Assembly: GCF_003046625.1 (NCBI RefSeq)
Contig: NZ_QAAD01000016.1
Span: 1-64,000, forward strand
Length of the DNA stretch: 64,000 nucleotides
Source: Mangrovibacterium marinum
GTDB taxonomy: Bacteria; Bacteroidota; Bacteroidia; Bacteroidales; Prolixibacteraceae
Direction: 5' to 3'
The notes under the pieces were generated by a model, which was not told where the DNA came from, made no database searches, and worked only from the letters and a program-made list of their open reading frames with translations. Both the position numbers and the translations under genes were made by a program. Below, one piece after another: positions 1 to 10,040 of the stretch. Position 1 is the stretch's first letter, and each line of letters starts with the position of its first letter.

Positions 1-2079
1 TTCACTCCGGCCGAAGACGATGGTTCTACAGTGAACTGCCTGGCCGATGCACAGGTTGAACCGACACCACCTGCCGTAAATGATTACTGCGGAAATGCAA
101 TCACACCGGTTCTAAAAACAACACCTGCCGCTATTGCCTGCGAAGGTGACATGGTTTGGGTATTTACTTATACCGATTGTGCGGGTAACAGCCACGACTG
201 GACTTACACCTACACCATTGATATTCCGGATTTCACTCCGGCCGAAGACGATGGTTCTACAGTGAACTGCCTGGCCGATGCACAGGTTGAACCGATACCA
301 CCTGCCGTAAATGATTACTGTGGAAATGCAATTACACCGGTTCTAAAAACGACACCTGCCGCTATTGCCTGCGAAGGTGATATGGCCTGGGTATTCACTT
401 ATACCGATTGTGCGGGTAACAGCCACGACTGGACTTACACCTACACCATTGATATTCCGGATTTCACTCCGGCCGAAGACGATGGTTCTACAGTGAACTG
501 CCTGTCCGATGCACAGGTTGAACCGACACCACCGGCCGTAAATGATTACTGTGGAAATGCAATCACACCGGTTCTAAAAACGACACCTGCCGCTATTACC
601 TGCGAAGGTGACATGGCTTGGGTATTTACTTATACCGATTGTGCGGGTAACAGCCACGACTGGACTTACACCTACACCATCGATATTCCGGACTTCACTC
701 CGGCCGAAGATGATGGTTCTACAGTGAACTGCCTGGCCGATGCACAGGTTGAACCGACACCACCGGCCGTAAATGATTACTGTGGAAATGCAATCACACC
801 GGTTCTAAAAACGACACCTGCCGCTATTGCCTGCGAAGGTGATATGGCTTGGGTATTTACTTATACCGATTGTGCGGGTAACAGCCACGACTGGACTTAC
901 ACCTACACCATCGATATTCCGGACTTCACTCCGGCCGAAGACGATGGTTCTACAGTGAACTGCCTGGCCGATGCACAGGTTGAACCGACACCACCTGCCG
1001 TAAATGATTACTGCGGTAACCCAATCACACCGATTCTAAAAACGACACCTGCCGCTATAGCCTGCGAAGGTGATATGGCCTGGGTATTTACTTATACTGA
1101 TTGTGCGGGTAACAGCCACGACTGGACTTACACCTACACCATCGATATTCCGGACTTCACTCCGGCCGAAGACAATGGTTCTACAGTGAACTGCCTGGCC
1201 GATGCACAGGTTGAACCGACACCACCTGCCGTAAATGATTACTGCGGTAACCCAATCACACCGATTCTAAAAACGACACCTGCCGCTATAGCCTGCGAAG
1301 GTGACATGGCCTGGGTATTTACTTATACCGATTGTGCGGGTAACAGCCACGACTGGACTTATACCTACACCATCGATATTCCGGACTTCACTCCGGCCGA
1401 AGACGATGGTTCTACAGTGAACTGCCTGGCCGATGCACAGGTTGAACCAACACCACCTGCCGTAAATGATTACTGCGGAAATGAAATTACACCGGTTCTA
1501 AAAACGACACCTGCCGCTATTGCCTGCGAAGGTGATATGGCCTGGGTATTTACTTATACTGATTGTGCGGGTAACAGCCACGACTGGACTTACACCTACA
1601 CCATCGATATTCCGGACTTCACTCCGGCAGAAGACGATGGTTCTACAGTGAACTGCCTGGCTGATGCACAGGTTGAACCGACACCACCTGCCGTAAATGA
1701 TTACTGCGGAAATGCAATCACACCGGTTCTAAAAACGACACCTGCCGCTATAGCCTGCGAAGGTGATATGGCCTGGGTATTTACTTATACTGATTGTGCG
1801 GGTAACAGCCACGACTGGACTTACACCTACACCATCGATATTCCGGACTTCACTCCGGCCGAAGACGATGGTTCTACAGTGAACTGCCTGGCCGATGCAC
1901 AGGTTGAACCGACACCACCGGCCATAAATGATTACTGCGGTAACCCAATCACACCGATTCTAAAAACGACACCTGCCGCTATAGCCTGCGAAGGTGATAT
2001 GGCCTGGGTATTTACTTATACCGATTGTGCGGGTAACAGCCACGACTGGACTTATACCTATACTGTTGAAAGAGTAGAT
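1..2079 (+). repeat. Nine tandem 231-bp coding repeats
   Basis: Units begin at 1, 232, 463, 694, 925, 1156, 1387, 1618 and 1849, exactly 231 bp (77 codons) apart. They are almost identical even at silent positions. Variants shuffle between units: units 5, 6 and 9 encode GNPITPIL, units 1-4 and 8 GNAITPVL, and unit 7 GNEITPVL. The array runs off the left edge, so its full length is unknown. Confidence 0.97.
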
Positions 2080-5000
2080 TTTGCCGTGAATATGCCGGTT
2101 GACGATAGCGAGAAAATTGAAAATAAAGATGAACTGTACACGCCGCAGCACCCGACTGTTTACGACAACTGCGGACTGGCGATCACCAATGTAACCGGGC
2201 CGGTTGTGAGTGAAAGTCCTGATTGTGAGGGGGCCGTTTCCTATGTGTGGACTTATACCGATTGCTCCGGTAAATTCAGCCACGATTGGACCTATACCTT
2301 CAATATAGAACGTGAGGACTTTGTCGATAACATGCCTCCTAATGATGGAGAAACGATTGAATGTGCAGCTGATTTGTACACTCCAGAGCATCCTGACGTT
2401 TATGACAACGGCGACCAGTTGATTACAAATATCGAGGGGCCTGTTATCAGCGAAAGCCCCGAGTGCGAGGGAACTGTAAGCTATGTGTGGACCTATACGG
2501 ATTGCTCGGGTAACTTTAGTCACGACTGGACTTACACGTTTACCATCGAGTATGAAGATTTTGAAATGCCGACTAACGATGGCGCAACAGTAGCCTGTAT
2601 CGCTTTGGCAACAGAGCCAACGCCGCCAATCGTCGTGGATAACTGCGATAATGAGTTGACTCCATCGGCTGCGGTGGAAGGCGGAACTTATGATGGTTGC
2701 GAAGGAACCAAAACTTACACCTTCACCTATACCGATTGTGAAGGCAACAGCCACGATTGGGTATACACGTACACTATCGAAGTCAAGGATTTTGAAATGC
2801 CTGCGAACGATGGCCAAACGGTAGCTTGTGTAGCTCTGGTATCTGAGCCCACACCACCAACGGTAGTCGACAACTGTGGAAATGAGTTGACTCCGTCGGC
2901 GGCCGTCGAGGGCGGAACTTACGATGGATGCGAAGGAACGATAACTTACACCTTCACCTATACCGACTGTGAAAGCAACAGCCATGACTGGGTATATACC
3001 TACACCATCGAAATAGAGGACTTTGAAATGCCGGCCAACGATGGTACAACAGTAGCCTGTGTGGCTCTGGTATCCGAGCCCACACCCCCAACAGTATTCG
3101 ACAACTGTGGAAATGAGTTGACTCCGTCGGCTGCGGTGGAAGGCGGAACTTATGACGGTTGCGAAGGAACGATAACTTACACCTTCACCTATACCGATTG
3201 TGAAGGCAACAACCACGACTGGATATATACCTACACCATCGAAATTGAGGACTTTGAGATGCCTGCGAACGATGGCACAACAGTAGCCTGTGTGGCTCTT
3301 GTATCCGAGCCAACGCCACCAATAGTAGTCGACAACTGTGGTAATGAGTTGACTCCGTCGGCTGCCGCAGAGGGCGGAACCTATGATGGATGCGAAGGAA
3401 CGATAACTTACACCTTCACCTATACCGACTGTGAAGGCAACAGTCACGACTGGATATACACCTATACCATAGAAATTGAGGACTTTGAAATGCCTGAGGA
3501 CGATGGCGCAACAGTAGCCTGTGTCGCTTTGGCAACAGAGCCAACGCCACCAACCGTCGTGGACAACTGCGATAATGAGTTAACGCCATCGGATGCGGTG
3601 GAAGGCGGAACCTATGATGGATGTGAAGGAACGATAACTTATACCTTCACTTATACCGACTGTGAAGACAACACCCATGATTGGGTATATACCTACACGA
3701 TTGAAGCAGAAGATTTCACCATGCCGGAAGATGATGGTTCAACAGTTACTTGTGCTGCATTGGCAACAGAACCAATAGCTCCAACGGTGATGGACAACTG
3801 TGGCAATGCAATCATCCCGACAGGTCCGACTGTTGGCGGAACTTATGAGGACTGCGAAGGCACCATCACTTACAGTTGGAACTATGCAGACTGTGAAGGA
3901 AATGAGCACGAATGGATTTATACGTATCAGATCGTGTTGCCGGAGTTAGAAACTCCTGAGCCAACGACAGCAACTGTGAGTTGTTATGCTGACATCGAAT
4001 TACCGGTGCCTCCGGTGGTCTACGACGTTTGCGGTAATTTACTGGAGCCTGTTGGCCCGGTTGAAAGTGAAGTGCCTGTATGCACCGGAGACGTAAGTTA
4101 CACCTGGACTTATACCGATTGTGCAGGGCATACTGCGATGTATGTTCATACCGTGACCGTTAATGATGATGTAAAACCTGAAATTAGCTGTCCGGCAGAT
4201 GTGGCTGTTGAATGTGATGCACCAACGGATCCGCAGTCTACAGGATATGCAACGGCTACCGACAATTGTTCGGCAAACGTTATCGTTGATTATTCAGACA
4301 ATGTAGTTGCCGGTGAGAGCGATAACGATTATATCATTGAACGGACCTGGCTGGCTGTTGACGAGTGCGACAACGAGAGTTCGTGTACACAGTTAATTAC
4401 CGTGCACGATACCAGTGATCCTGAAATGAATTGCCCTGCTGATGTTACTGTCACAGCTGATGCCGGAAGTTGTTTTGCCAGCAATGTCGATTTAGGAACT
4501 CCTGAGGTTTCTGATAACTGTACGCCAACTTCAGCGCTGCTGGTTGCCAATAATGCTCCGGAGACATTCCCGGTAGGAGAAACTGACGTGGAATGGATCG
4601 TTACGGATATGTCCGGTAAGTTTATTACCTGTTTGCAAAAGGTTATTGTAACCGACAACGAAGCTCCCGTCATTACGGCATCGCCAGACATGGAGCAAAC
4701 AGCCGATGCCGACCTTTGTGAAGCAGTGGTGACCATCACTCCGGCAACGGCAACCGATAATTGTGCTGTTGGCGATCCGGTAGGTACCCGTAGCGATGAA
4801 CAGGCGCTTACTGATCCATATCCGGTAGGTACTACAACCATTAGTTGGAATGTGACCGACATTCATGGAAATGATGCCGAAACAGTAACACAAACTGTAA
4901 CGGTAACAGACAACGAACAGCCTGTTATTTCATGCGGCGAGGATGTATTTAAGCTAGTCGTCTCTTCTGCGATGGGCTGCGATCAATACGTTGAAGTGCC

Positions 5001-6993
5001 TGCGCCGACTGCAGCAGACAATTGTGGTGTTCAACAGATAATGAACAGCAAAACAGAGTCTGCCGATGCTTCGGGGGATTATGACTTTGGAACAACAGAT
5101 CTTTTGTGGACCGTGACCGATATTCATGGCAATACAGCAACTTGTCCGCAACAGGTGGTCCTGAAATCAGAGCCATTTGCCGAATCATTCCCTCAATCGG
5201 TTAATGAAGATGAGCCGCTTGTGGTTAACGTTATGGAGCACGTGTACGACTGTGACGATAATATCGACTTGACGACATTGACCGTTATTTCGGAGCCGGC
5301 TCATGGAACAACAACCGTGCATGAGGATGGAACCATCACTTATCAGCCGGATTTAAACTACTACGGAGCCGATGAGTTTACCTTCGAAATTTGTGATGCC
5401 GATGGTTATTGCTCTCAAGCCACAGTGACCATTCAGGTGCGGTCGGTTTACGATCCGCCGGTGGCTATGGGAGATATCCACAATACCTACACCGGTATGG
5501 TGGTTGCCGGCGACGTGTTTACCAACGATGTGAAATACGATGATCTGCCATCCGGTCCGTCGTTAACGACTTCGGAAAAAGGAAAACCAGCAGCCCGTAT
5601 GTCGGCATTGACCATCAACCCGCAGGAGCGGGAGCTTGATCCGGGTAACACAGCATCTAAATTAACCGATCCACAGCATGGTAGCGTGGTGATGAACAGT
5701 GATGGTACCTATGTCTTTGAGCCGGATGATGATTTTAGCGGAGACGACTCGTTCACATACTTAATCAACGATCCGATCAGTGGCGAATCAGCCGTGGCTA
5801 CCGTATATCTGTGGATCCTCGATCCGGACCACCTGACCGTGCGTCCGCCGGTTGCCAATGCTGATATTTTCCAGGGATTCAATGCGCATACCGTACAAAG
5901 TCAGCTGCTGGCAAACGACTTCGACCCGGCAGGAGGAGATCTGCTGATTGATACAAGCCCTGTTGAAGCTCCGGCATTTGGAACCTTGAGCTTGTCGGCT
6001 GATGGTAGTTTCACGTATGATTTGCCGGAAGATATGGCCGACTACGAAGGAGCTGTTCAGTTTTCTTATAAAGCTTATCTTGAAAACGATCCTTCGACAG
6101 CAAGTGTCGCACAGGTGTTGATTGTTTACTCGGCTTCGGCTCAGAACGATGGCATTTTCGGCGTTGATGATGCCGTGCATACCGGTAAAGACCTGGCCGT
6201 GACAGGTGATGTATATATGAACGACCTGAACGTATTGGGCGATGCTGTATCGTTGACAATGGAGAGCGAACCGGCTCACGGTGTTGTAAATTGGGAGGCC
6301 AGCGGCGAATTTACCTATACCCCCAATGCCGAATATGTTGGACCCGATCAATTTATATACAGTATCTGTACGGCTGAAGGCTTGTGCCGAAATGCCACAG
6401 TTTACATTACTGTTGACGAAACCAACCAGCCACCGGTGGCCGTCGATGACAATTTCATCATGACCGAAACAGATGCTAACGTGTTAGCAAACGATTACGA
6501 TCCGGATGGAGATCAGATTCAGGTGACTGAGATTACCGTTGAGCCAGAACACGGAACCCTGGTATGGAATGCCAACGGAACATTTACTTATACGCCCGAT
6601 CTGTATTATTTCGATGACGACTGGTTTGAGTATGAGGTTTGCGACGGTGCCGGGCTTTGCGATCGGGCAGTTGTTAACCTGGCTCACGATCCGAAGCTGG
6701 ATGATTTGATACCGGATGCTTTCTCGCCAAACGGCGACGAATACAACGAACTGTTCGTGATCCCGGCGATCCGCGACCATGAAAAAGTGCATATCGAGAT
6801 CTACAACCGTTGGGGAGCTAAAATTTATGAGCAGGAAGATTACGGTGACACCCAAAGACTGGGCGGTGATGCCTGGTGGGATGGTAGGCCGAACGTCGGT
6901 GGAGACGGAGATATTGTGCCTGAAGGTACCTATTTCGTGATCCTGATTTTGGACGATCAAGTGTACAAAGGAACAGTATTTATTAACCGGTAA
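1..6993 (+). CDS. Giant repetitive cell-surface adhesin, T9SS-exported (5' end outside window)
   Basis: The frame is open from base 1, so this is the C-terminal 2330 residues of a larger protein. Its true start and signal peptide are outside the window. Domains in order: nine near-identical 77-residue modules (bases 1-2079), two diverged modules (2080-2556), six modules of a second subtype (2557-3942) and one degenerate module (to about 4170). HYR-type Ig-like domains follow (about 4165-5165, with CPADV and DNC signatures), then several cadherin/Ig-like domains with PAHGT-type motifs (5170-6700). The last 95 residues (from IPDAFSPNGDEYN to GTYF and KGTVFINR) form a gliding-motility/CHU_C type B sorting domain, which directs export and attachment by T9SS. 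Most modules carry four Cys. The 77-residue modules look like four-Cys HYR-like repeats. The likely role is a surface adhesin or gliding filament comparable to SprB. The ligand cannot be read from the sequence. The porP/sprF and ompA genes downstream fit this. Confidence 0.9.
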   Translation, partial: FTPAEDDGSTVNCLADAQVEPTPPAVNDYCGNAITPVLKTTPAAIACEGDMVWVFTYTDCAGNSHDWTYTYTIDIPDFTPAEDDGSTVNCLADAQVEPIPPAVNDYCGNAITPVLKTTPAAIACEGDMAWVFTYTDCAGNSHDWTYTYTIDIPDFTPAEDDGSTVNCLSDAQVEPTPPAVNDYCGNAITPVLKTTPAAITCEGDMAWVFTYTDCAGNSHDWTYTYTIDIPDFTPAEDDGSTVNCLADAQVEPTPPAVNDYCGNAITPVLKTTPAAIACEGDMAWVFTYTDCAGNSHDWTYTYTIDIPDFTPAEDDGSTVNCLADAQVEPTPPAVNDYCGNPITPILKTTPAAIACEGDMAWVFTYTDCAGNSHDWTYTYTIDIPDFTPAEDNGSTVNCLADAQVEPTPPAVNDYCGNPITPILKTTPAAIACEGDMAWVFTYTDCAGNSHDWTYTYTIDIPDFTPAEDDGSTVNCLADAQVEPTPPAVNDYCGNEITPVLKTTPAAIACEGDMAWVFTYTDCAGNSHDWTYTYTIDIPDFTPAEDDGSTVNCLADAQVEPTPPAVNDYCGNAITPVLKTTPAAIACEGDMAWVFTYTDCAGNSHDWTYTYTIDIPDFTPAEDDGSTVNCLADAQVEPTPPAINDYCGNPITPILKTTPAAIACEGDMAWVFTYTDCAGNSHDWTYTYTVERVDFAVNMPVDDSEKIENKDELYTPQHPTVYDNCGLAITNVTGPVVSESPDCEGAVSYVWTYTDCSGKFSHDWTYTFNIEREDFVDNMPPNDGETIECAADLYTPEHPDVYDNGDQLITNIEGPVISESPECEGTVSYVWTYTDCSGNFSHDWTYTFTIEYEDFEMPTNDGATVACIALATEPTPPIVVDNCDNELTPSAAVEGGTYDGCEGTKTYTFTYTDCEGNSHDWVYTYTIEVKDFEMPANDGQTVACVALVSEPTPPTVVDNCGNELTPSAAVEGGTYDGCEGTITYTFTYTDCESNSHDWVYTYTIEIEDFEMPANDGTTVACVALVSEPTPPTVFDNCGNELTPSAAVEGGTYDGCEGTITYTFTYTDCEGNNHDWIYTYTIEIEDFEMPANDGTTVACVALVSEPTPPIVVDNCGNELTPSAAAEGGTYDGCEGTITYTFTYTDCEGNSHDWIYTYTIEIEDFEMPEDDGATVACVALATEPTPPTVVDNCDNELTPSDAVEGGTYDGCEGTITYTFTYTDCEDNTHDWVYTYTIEAEDFTMPEDDGSTVTCAALATEPIAPTVMDNCGNAIIPTGPTVGGTYEDCEGTITYSWNYADCEGNEHEWIYTYQIVLPELETPEPTTATVSCYADIELPVPPVVYDVCGNLLEPVGPVESEVPVCTGDVSYTWTYTDCAGHTAMYVHTVTVNDDVKPEISCPADVAVECDAPTDPQSTGYATATDNCSANVIVDYSDNVVAGESDNDYIIERTWLAVDECDNESSCTQLITVHDTSDPEMNCPADVTVTADAGSCFASNVDLGTPEVSDNCTPTSALLVANNAPETFPVGETDVEWIVTDMSGKFITCLQKVIVTDNEAPVITASPDMEQTADADLCEAVVTITPATATDNCAVGDPVGTRSDEQALTDPYPVGTTTISWNVTDIHGNDAETVTQTVTVTDNEQPVISCGEDVFKLVVSSAMGCDQYVEVPAPTAADNCGVQQIMNSKTESADASGDYDFGTTDLLWTVTDIHGNTATCPQQVVLKSEPFAESFPQSVNEDEPLVVNVMEHVYDCDDNIDLTTLTVISEPAHGTTTVHEDGTITYQPDLNYYGADEFTFEICDADGYCSQATVTIQVRSVYDPPVAMGDIHNTYTGMVVAGDVFTNDVKYDDLPSGPSLTTSEKGKPAARMSALTINPQERELDPGNTASKLTDPQHGSVVMNSDGTYVFEPDDDFSGDDSFTYLINDPISGESAVATVYLWILDPDHLTVRPPVANADIFQGFNAHTVQSQLLANDFDPAGGDLLIDTSPVEAPAFGTLSLSADGSFTYDLPEDMADYEGAVQFSYKAYLENDPSTASVAQVLIVYSASAQNDGIFGVDDAVHTGKDLAVTGDVYMNDLNVLGDAVSLTMESEPAHGVVNWEASGEFTYTPNAEYVGPDQFIYSICTAEGLCRNATVYITVDETNQPPVAVDDNFIMTETDANVLANDYDPDGDQIQVTEITVEPEHGTLVWNANGTFTYTPDLYYFDDDWFEYEVCDGAGLCDRAVVNLAHDPKLDDLIPDAFSPNGDEYNELFVIPAIRDHEKVHIEIYNRWGAKIYEQEDYGDTQRLGGDAWWDGRPNVGGDGDIVPEGTYFVILILDDQVYKGTVFINR
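2557..3942 (+). repeat. Six tandem 231-bp coding repeats, second subtype
   Basis: Units start at 2557, 2788, 3019, 3250, 3481 and 3712, again 231 bp apart. They encode modules of the form DFEMPANDGTTVAC...DNCGNELTP...CEGT...YTDCEGNSHDW. The fold and the four-Cys layout match the upstream array, but the sequence is clearly diverged from it. Identity between units is lower than in the first array, so this block looks older. Confidence 0.93.
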
Positions 6994-7004
6994 ACTCAAG
7001 AACG

Positions 7005-7964
7005 ATGAAAGCGATGAAATATTTAACCAAACTGGCTGTCAGTGTAGTACTACTGTTCAGCACGGCTGTAAGCTCTTTTGGTCAGCAAGACGACCCGATG
7101 TACAGCCAATACATGTTCAACATTCAAGCCTTCAACCCGGGGTATGTCGGTTCGTGGGAGTGTGTAGGTTTCATGGTTCTGGGGCGCTACCAGTGGGTAG
7201 GATTTAACGGAGCACCTGAAACACATACCTTCTCGGTGCAGACACCGTTGCGGAATGAACGAATCGGTCTTGGATTGTCTGTGATTAACGATGTAATCGG
7301 AAAGGAAAAACGACTGGCATTTTTCACCGATTATTCATACAAGTTACGGCTCGGAGGAGATGCCAATTTGCGGCTGGGATTAAAAGCCGGGTTCACCAAC
7401 TATCGGCATCTGCTGTCGGATCATATCATCATCGATACCGATGACCCGGCATTCGAAGGCGAGATCCGCGAGAAGTTTATGCCCAATGTTGGGGTTGGCT
7501 TGTTCCTGTCGGCTCCGCGATACTATGCCGGTTTCTCGATTCCGAAATTGCTGAAAAACGATTTCGAGTTTGGACCGGAAGATTATAAGACCGATTTTGA
7601 ATACCGGAATCTGAACTTAATCGGGGGATATGTATTTGATATGGGATCGTATGTTAAGTTTAAGCCATCGTTTATGTTCCGTCACTCCGAAGCCTTGCCG
7701 TTTGTCTACGATTTAAATGCCAGCTTTCTGTTTAAAGAGAAATTCTGGCTGGGCGGTATGTTTCGGTCCACGACCTGGAAAGGCGGCGGTAGTGCCATCG
7801 GTTTTAATACCCAGTTTATTATCAGTGAAAAACTGCGTATCGGCTACGCTTACGACATGGACTTAACAGATATTGGTTCCTATGGAAACGGTTCGCACGA
7901 GGTGATGATCTCTTACGAACTCCGCTCCTTAGTCAAATCATTTACTTCACCTCGATATTTCTAA
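7005..7964 (+). CDS. PorP/SprF family T9SS membrane protein
   Basis: 319 residues. A signal peptide (about residues 1-26, ending SSFGQ) is followed by the family hallmark DPMYSQYMFNIQAFNPGYVGS. The rest is a beta-rich outer-membrane segment. PorP/SprF proteins are dedicated outer-membrane partners for CHU_C (type B) T9SS substrates and typically lie directly downstream of the giant adhesin, as here (11 bp after its stop). It most likely helps export or anchor the upstream adhesin. The start at 7005 gives a complete signal peptide; a second ATG at 7014 is also possible. Probably one operon with the genes on either side. Confidence 0.9.
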   Translation: MKAMKYLTKLAVSVVLLFSTAVSSFGQQDDPMYSQYMFNIQAFNPGYVGSWECVGFMVLGRYQWVGFNGAPETHTFSVQTPLRNERIGLGLSVINDVIGKEKRLAFFTDYSYKLRLGGDANLRLGLKAGFTNYRHLLSDHIIIDTDDPAFEGEIREKFMPNVGVGLFLSAPRYYAGFSIPKLLKNDFEFGPEDYKTDFEYRNLNLIGGYVFDMGSYVKFKPSFMFRHSEALPFVYDLNASFLFKEKFWLGGMFRSTTWKGGGSAIGFNTQFIISEKLRIGYAYDMDLTDIGSYGNGSHEVMISYELRSLVKSFTSPRYF

Positions 7965-7982
7965 CCCTGAAAACTTTAACCC

Positions 7983-9812
7983 ATGAAAGTTAGATATTTA
8001 ACCGGATTAGCCTTAATGTTTGTCGTTCTCCTGGGAAATGCACAAACGCAAAAGGTGTTTGATGATGTGCAAATCGACATCAAAAATGCTTCAGTGAATA
8101 CCGCGAAGAGTGATTTTGCTTCTTACCTCTACGGACAGGAGTTGATTTACAATTCGGAAGTTAAAGTTGAAGGTGACAAAAAGAAAGAGAGCTATCTGAT
8201 GTACGATGTTTACTCGACTCAGCTGTTGCCGGAAGGGCAAACCGCGAAAAAAGGAGAACATCGTTCCCGTATAAGCACGAAAATTCAGGAAGGGCCGATG
8301 ACCATTTGTGAAGCCACCGGCGAGATGTACCTGACCCAATCGTATGAAGAGGAAACAGATGTGAAGAATATCGTTTTCAAGAAAGAGAACATCCGTTTAT
8401 GCATCACCCGCTTTGAAAAAGCCGGCGACGACTGGAAAGAAGTTGGTCCGTTTCCTTTTGCCTCGAAGGATTATTCGGTTGCGCACCCAACAGTCAGCTC
8501 AACAGGTGATACCCTGATATTTATTAGTGATATGCCCGGCGGTGCGGGTGGCACCGATCTGTATTACACCATCCGCAAAGGGGAGGAGTGGACCGATCCG
8601 GTTAACCTGAAAAAACTGAATACGGCCGGTAACGAGATGTTCCCCTACTGGGATGCCGATGGTACCTTGTATTTTGCCAGCAATGGTCGCGACGGGCAAG
8701 GGGGGCTGGATATTTACTACACCAGCCTGAATGGCCTTGATCCCGCCGATATTCTGACCTTTAACAATGCAATTAACTCTGCCGCCGACGATTTTGGCTT
8801 TATTCCCGGACCTGCCGAGCGTTATGCTTATTTCTCATCGAACCGCAGCGGCGGACAGGGAGCTGATGACATTTATGTGGTCTTACCCGAGGAATATAAA
8901 TTCAACTTACTGGTGATTTCGAGTTTTACCGATAAGCCAGTAGCTGGCGTAAAAGTTGAAATTAAAAATGAAAAAGGAAAAGTGGTGGCTGAGTCGGTGA
9001 CCGATGCGTCGGGCCATACTCCGCTGAAGGCCGAGATGGGTAAACGCTACGATCTGCTGGCAACAAAGGCTGGCTATTACGACAAGACCAAAGAGATCAG
9101 CCTGGTGGCCGATGCCGGATTTGTGAACAAAGAAGAAGTGCTTTATATCGATCCGTCACATCGATTGAGAGGGCAGGTTGTGAATATTTTTGGTGATGAA
9201 CCAATAGCTGGAGCTACGATTACCATTGCACAGGATGGGAAAGCTGTTGATTCGGCAACGACCGATGCCGAAGGTAATTTCAAAGCTGATATCCAGCCTG
9301 AGCACAATTACCTGGTTACCGCAGAGGCTGATAACTTCTTCGGCACTGATGTTGAATTTTCAACTCAGGGAATGGAACCGGGTGAGCTGTTCTACTACTT
9401 CCAGCTTTATCCGCTGGATGCCGGTACCCGCATTGGCTTGACTAATATTTACTTCGACTACGACAAGTATAACATTCGCCCGGATGCGGTTCGCGTACTG
9501 GATCGTATGGCCGAAACCCTGGCTAAATATCCGGATATCGATATAAAACTGGAAGCACATACCGACTGCCGTGGTACCGACGAGTACAACCAAAAGCTGT
9601 CCGAACGCCGTGCAAAGGCAACCTTGGATTACTTAGTGCGTAAAGGTATAGACAAGTCTCGGATTGAAGCCATTGGCTTCGGTGAGACACAATTGGTAAA
9701 CGAATGTGCTGATGATGTTGATTGTTCTGAAGAAAAACATCAGGAAAACAGACGTACAGTATTTGAAATCAAGAAGTCGAAGATAACACCAAAGGCTTCT
9801 TTGGGAAAATAA
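7983..9812 (+). CDS. OmpA family protein with PD40 and carboxypeptidase-regulatory-like domains
   Basis: 609 residues. Signal peptide about 1-20 (ends LLGNA). Residues about 160-305 hold PD40/WD40-like beta-propeller repeats (SDMPGGAGGTDLYY, SNGRDGQGGLDIYY, SSNRSGGQGADDIYV). Two CarboxypepD_reg-like beta-sandwich domains follow at about 315-380 and 395-455. A C-terminal OmpA peptidoglycan-binding domain spans about 485-600 (IYFDYDKYNIRPDA, EAHTDCRGT, SERRAKA). The same architecture occurs in PorE-like T9SS components and in OmpA proteins paired with PorP/SprF genes. It starts 18 bp after the porP/sprF gene, so the three genes form a surface-adhesin export unit. Its likely role is to tether the outer-membrane complex to peptidoglycan. 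Confidence 0.9.
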   Translation: MKVRYLTGLALMFVVLLGNAQTQKVFDDVQIDIKNASVNTAKSDFASYLYGQELIYNSEVKVEGDKKKESYLMYDVYSTQLLPEGQTAKKGEHRSRISTKIQEGPMTICEATGEMYLTQSYEEETDVKNIVFKKENIRLCITRFEKAGDDWKEVGPFPFASKDYSVAHPTVSSTGDTLIFISDMPGGAGGTDLYYTIRKGEEWTDPVNLKKLNTAGNEMFPYWDADGTLYFASNGRDGQGGLDIYYTSLNGLDPADILTFNNAINSAADDFGFIPGPAERYAYFSSNRSGGQGADDIYVVLPEEYKFNLLVISSFTDKPVAGVKVEIKNEKGKVVAESVTDASGHTPLKAEMGKRYDLLATKAGYYDKTKEISLVADAGFVNKEEVLYIDPSHRLRGQVVNIFGDEPIAGATITIAQDGKAVDSATTDAEGNFKADIQPEHNYLVTAEADNFFGTDVEFSTQGMEPGELFYYFQLYPLDAGTRIGLTNIYFDYDKYNIRPDAVRVLDRMAETLAKYPDIDIKLEAHTDCRGTDEYNQKLSERRAKATLDYLVRKGIDKSRIEAIGFGETQLVNECADDVDCSEEKHQENRRTVFEIKKSKITPKASLGK

Positions 9813-9856
9813 AGATTTAGAGTTGCTGCGTAAGCACTTTCGTTTAGTCTAACATG

Positions 9857-9887
9857 GGGGTCTGCCAGAGGGCAGGCCTCTTTTTTT
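9857..9887 (+). terminator. Intrinsic terminator of the adhesin operon
   Basis: A 10-bp stem (9857-9866 with 9871-9880, two G-T pairs) closes an AGAG loop and is followed by seven T. It lies 44 bp after the OmpA gene. Confidence 0.9.
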
Positions 9888-9896
9888 AGACGCAAA

Positions 9897-9950
9897 ACTA
9901 AATATCTAGTTTAAAAACTATTTCTTTAGTTTGAAAACTAAAATGTTAGT
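9897..9950. promoter_or_regulatory. Three phased ACTA-N6-TAGT operators (putative BlaI sites)
   Basis: Three 14-bp inverted repeats ACTA-N6-TAGT lie at 9897-9910, 9917-9930 and 9937-9950. Their starts are exactly 20 bp apart, about two helical turns. They overlap the spacer and -33 region of a promoter at 9930-9960. BlaI/MecI repressors bind short dyads as dimers and the next gene is a BlaI homologue, so these are its likely operators. That assignment is inference. Confidence 0.75.
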
Positions 9951-9960
9951 TGTAGCTTTG
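9930..9960 (+). promoter_or_regulatory. Bacteroidota promoter inside the operator cluster
   Basis: TTTG at 9930-9933, a 19-bp spacer, then TAGCTTTG at 9953-9960, which matches the Bacteroidota TAnnTTTG -7 element. Transcription would start near 9967. Confidence 0.65.
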
Positions 9961-10040
9961 TTTCAGAAAATTAAATCATCCGACTATGAAACAAATCATC
10001 TTAATCCGGCCCGACCCTTGAAATTTTTTTCGCCATTTTA

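Noticed and set aside
1960-3447. 495-codon minus-strand frame opposite the adhesin repeats
   Set aside because: It follows the repeat period of the plus-strand gene, has no recognisable domain, and arises from codon bias in the repeats.
1-4170. Possible CRISPR array
   Set aside because: The repeats are 231 bp, back to back without unique spacers, and in frame with a protein; no cas gene is present.
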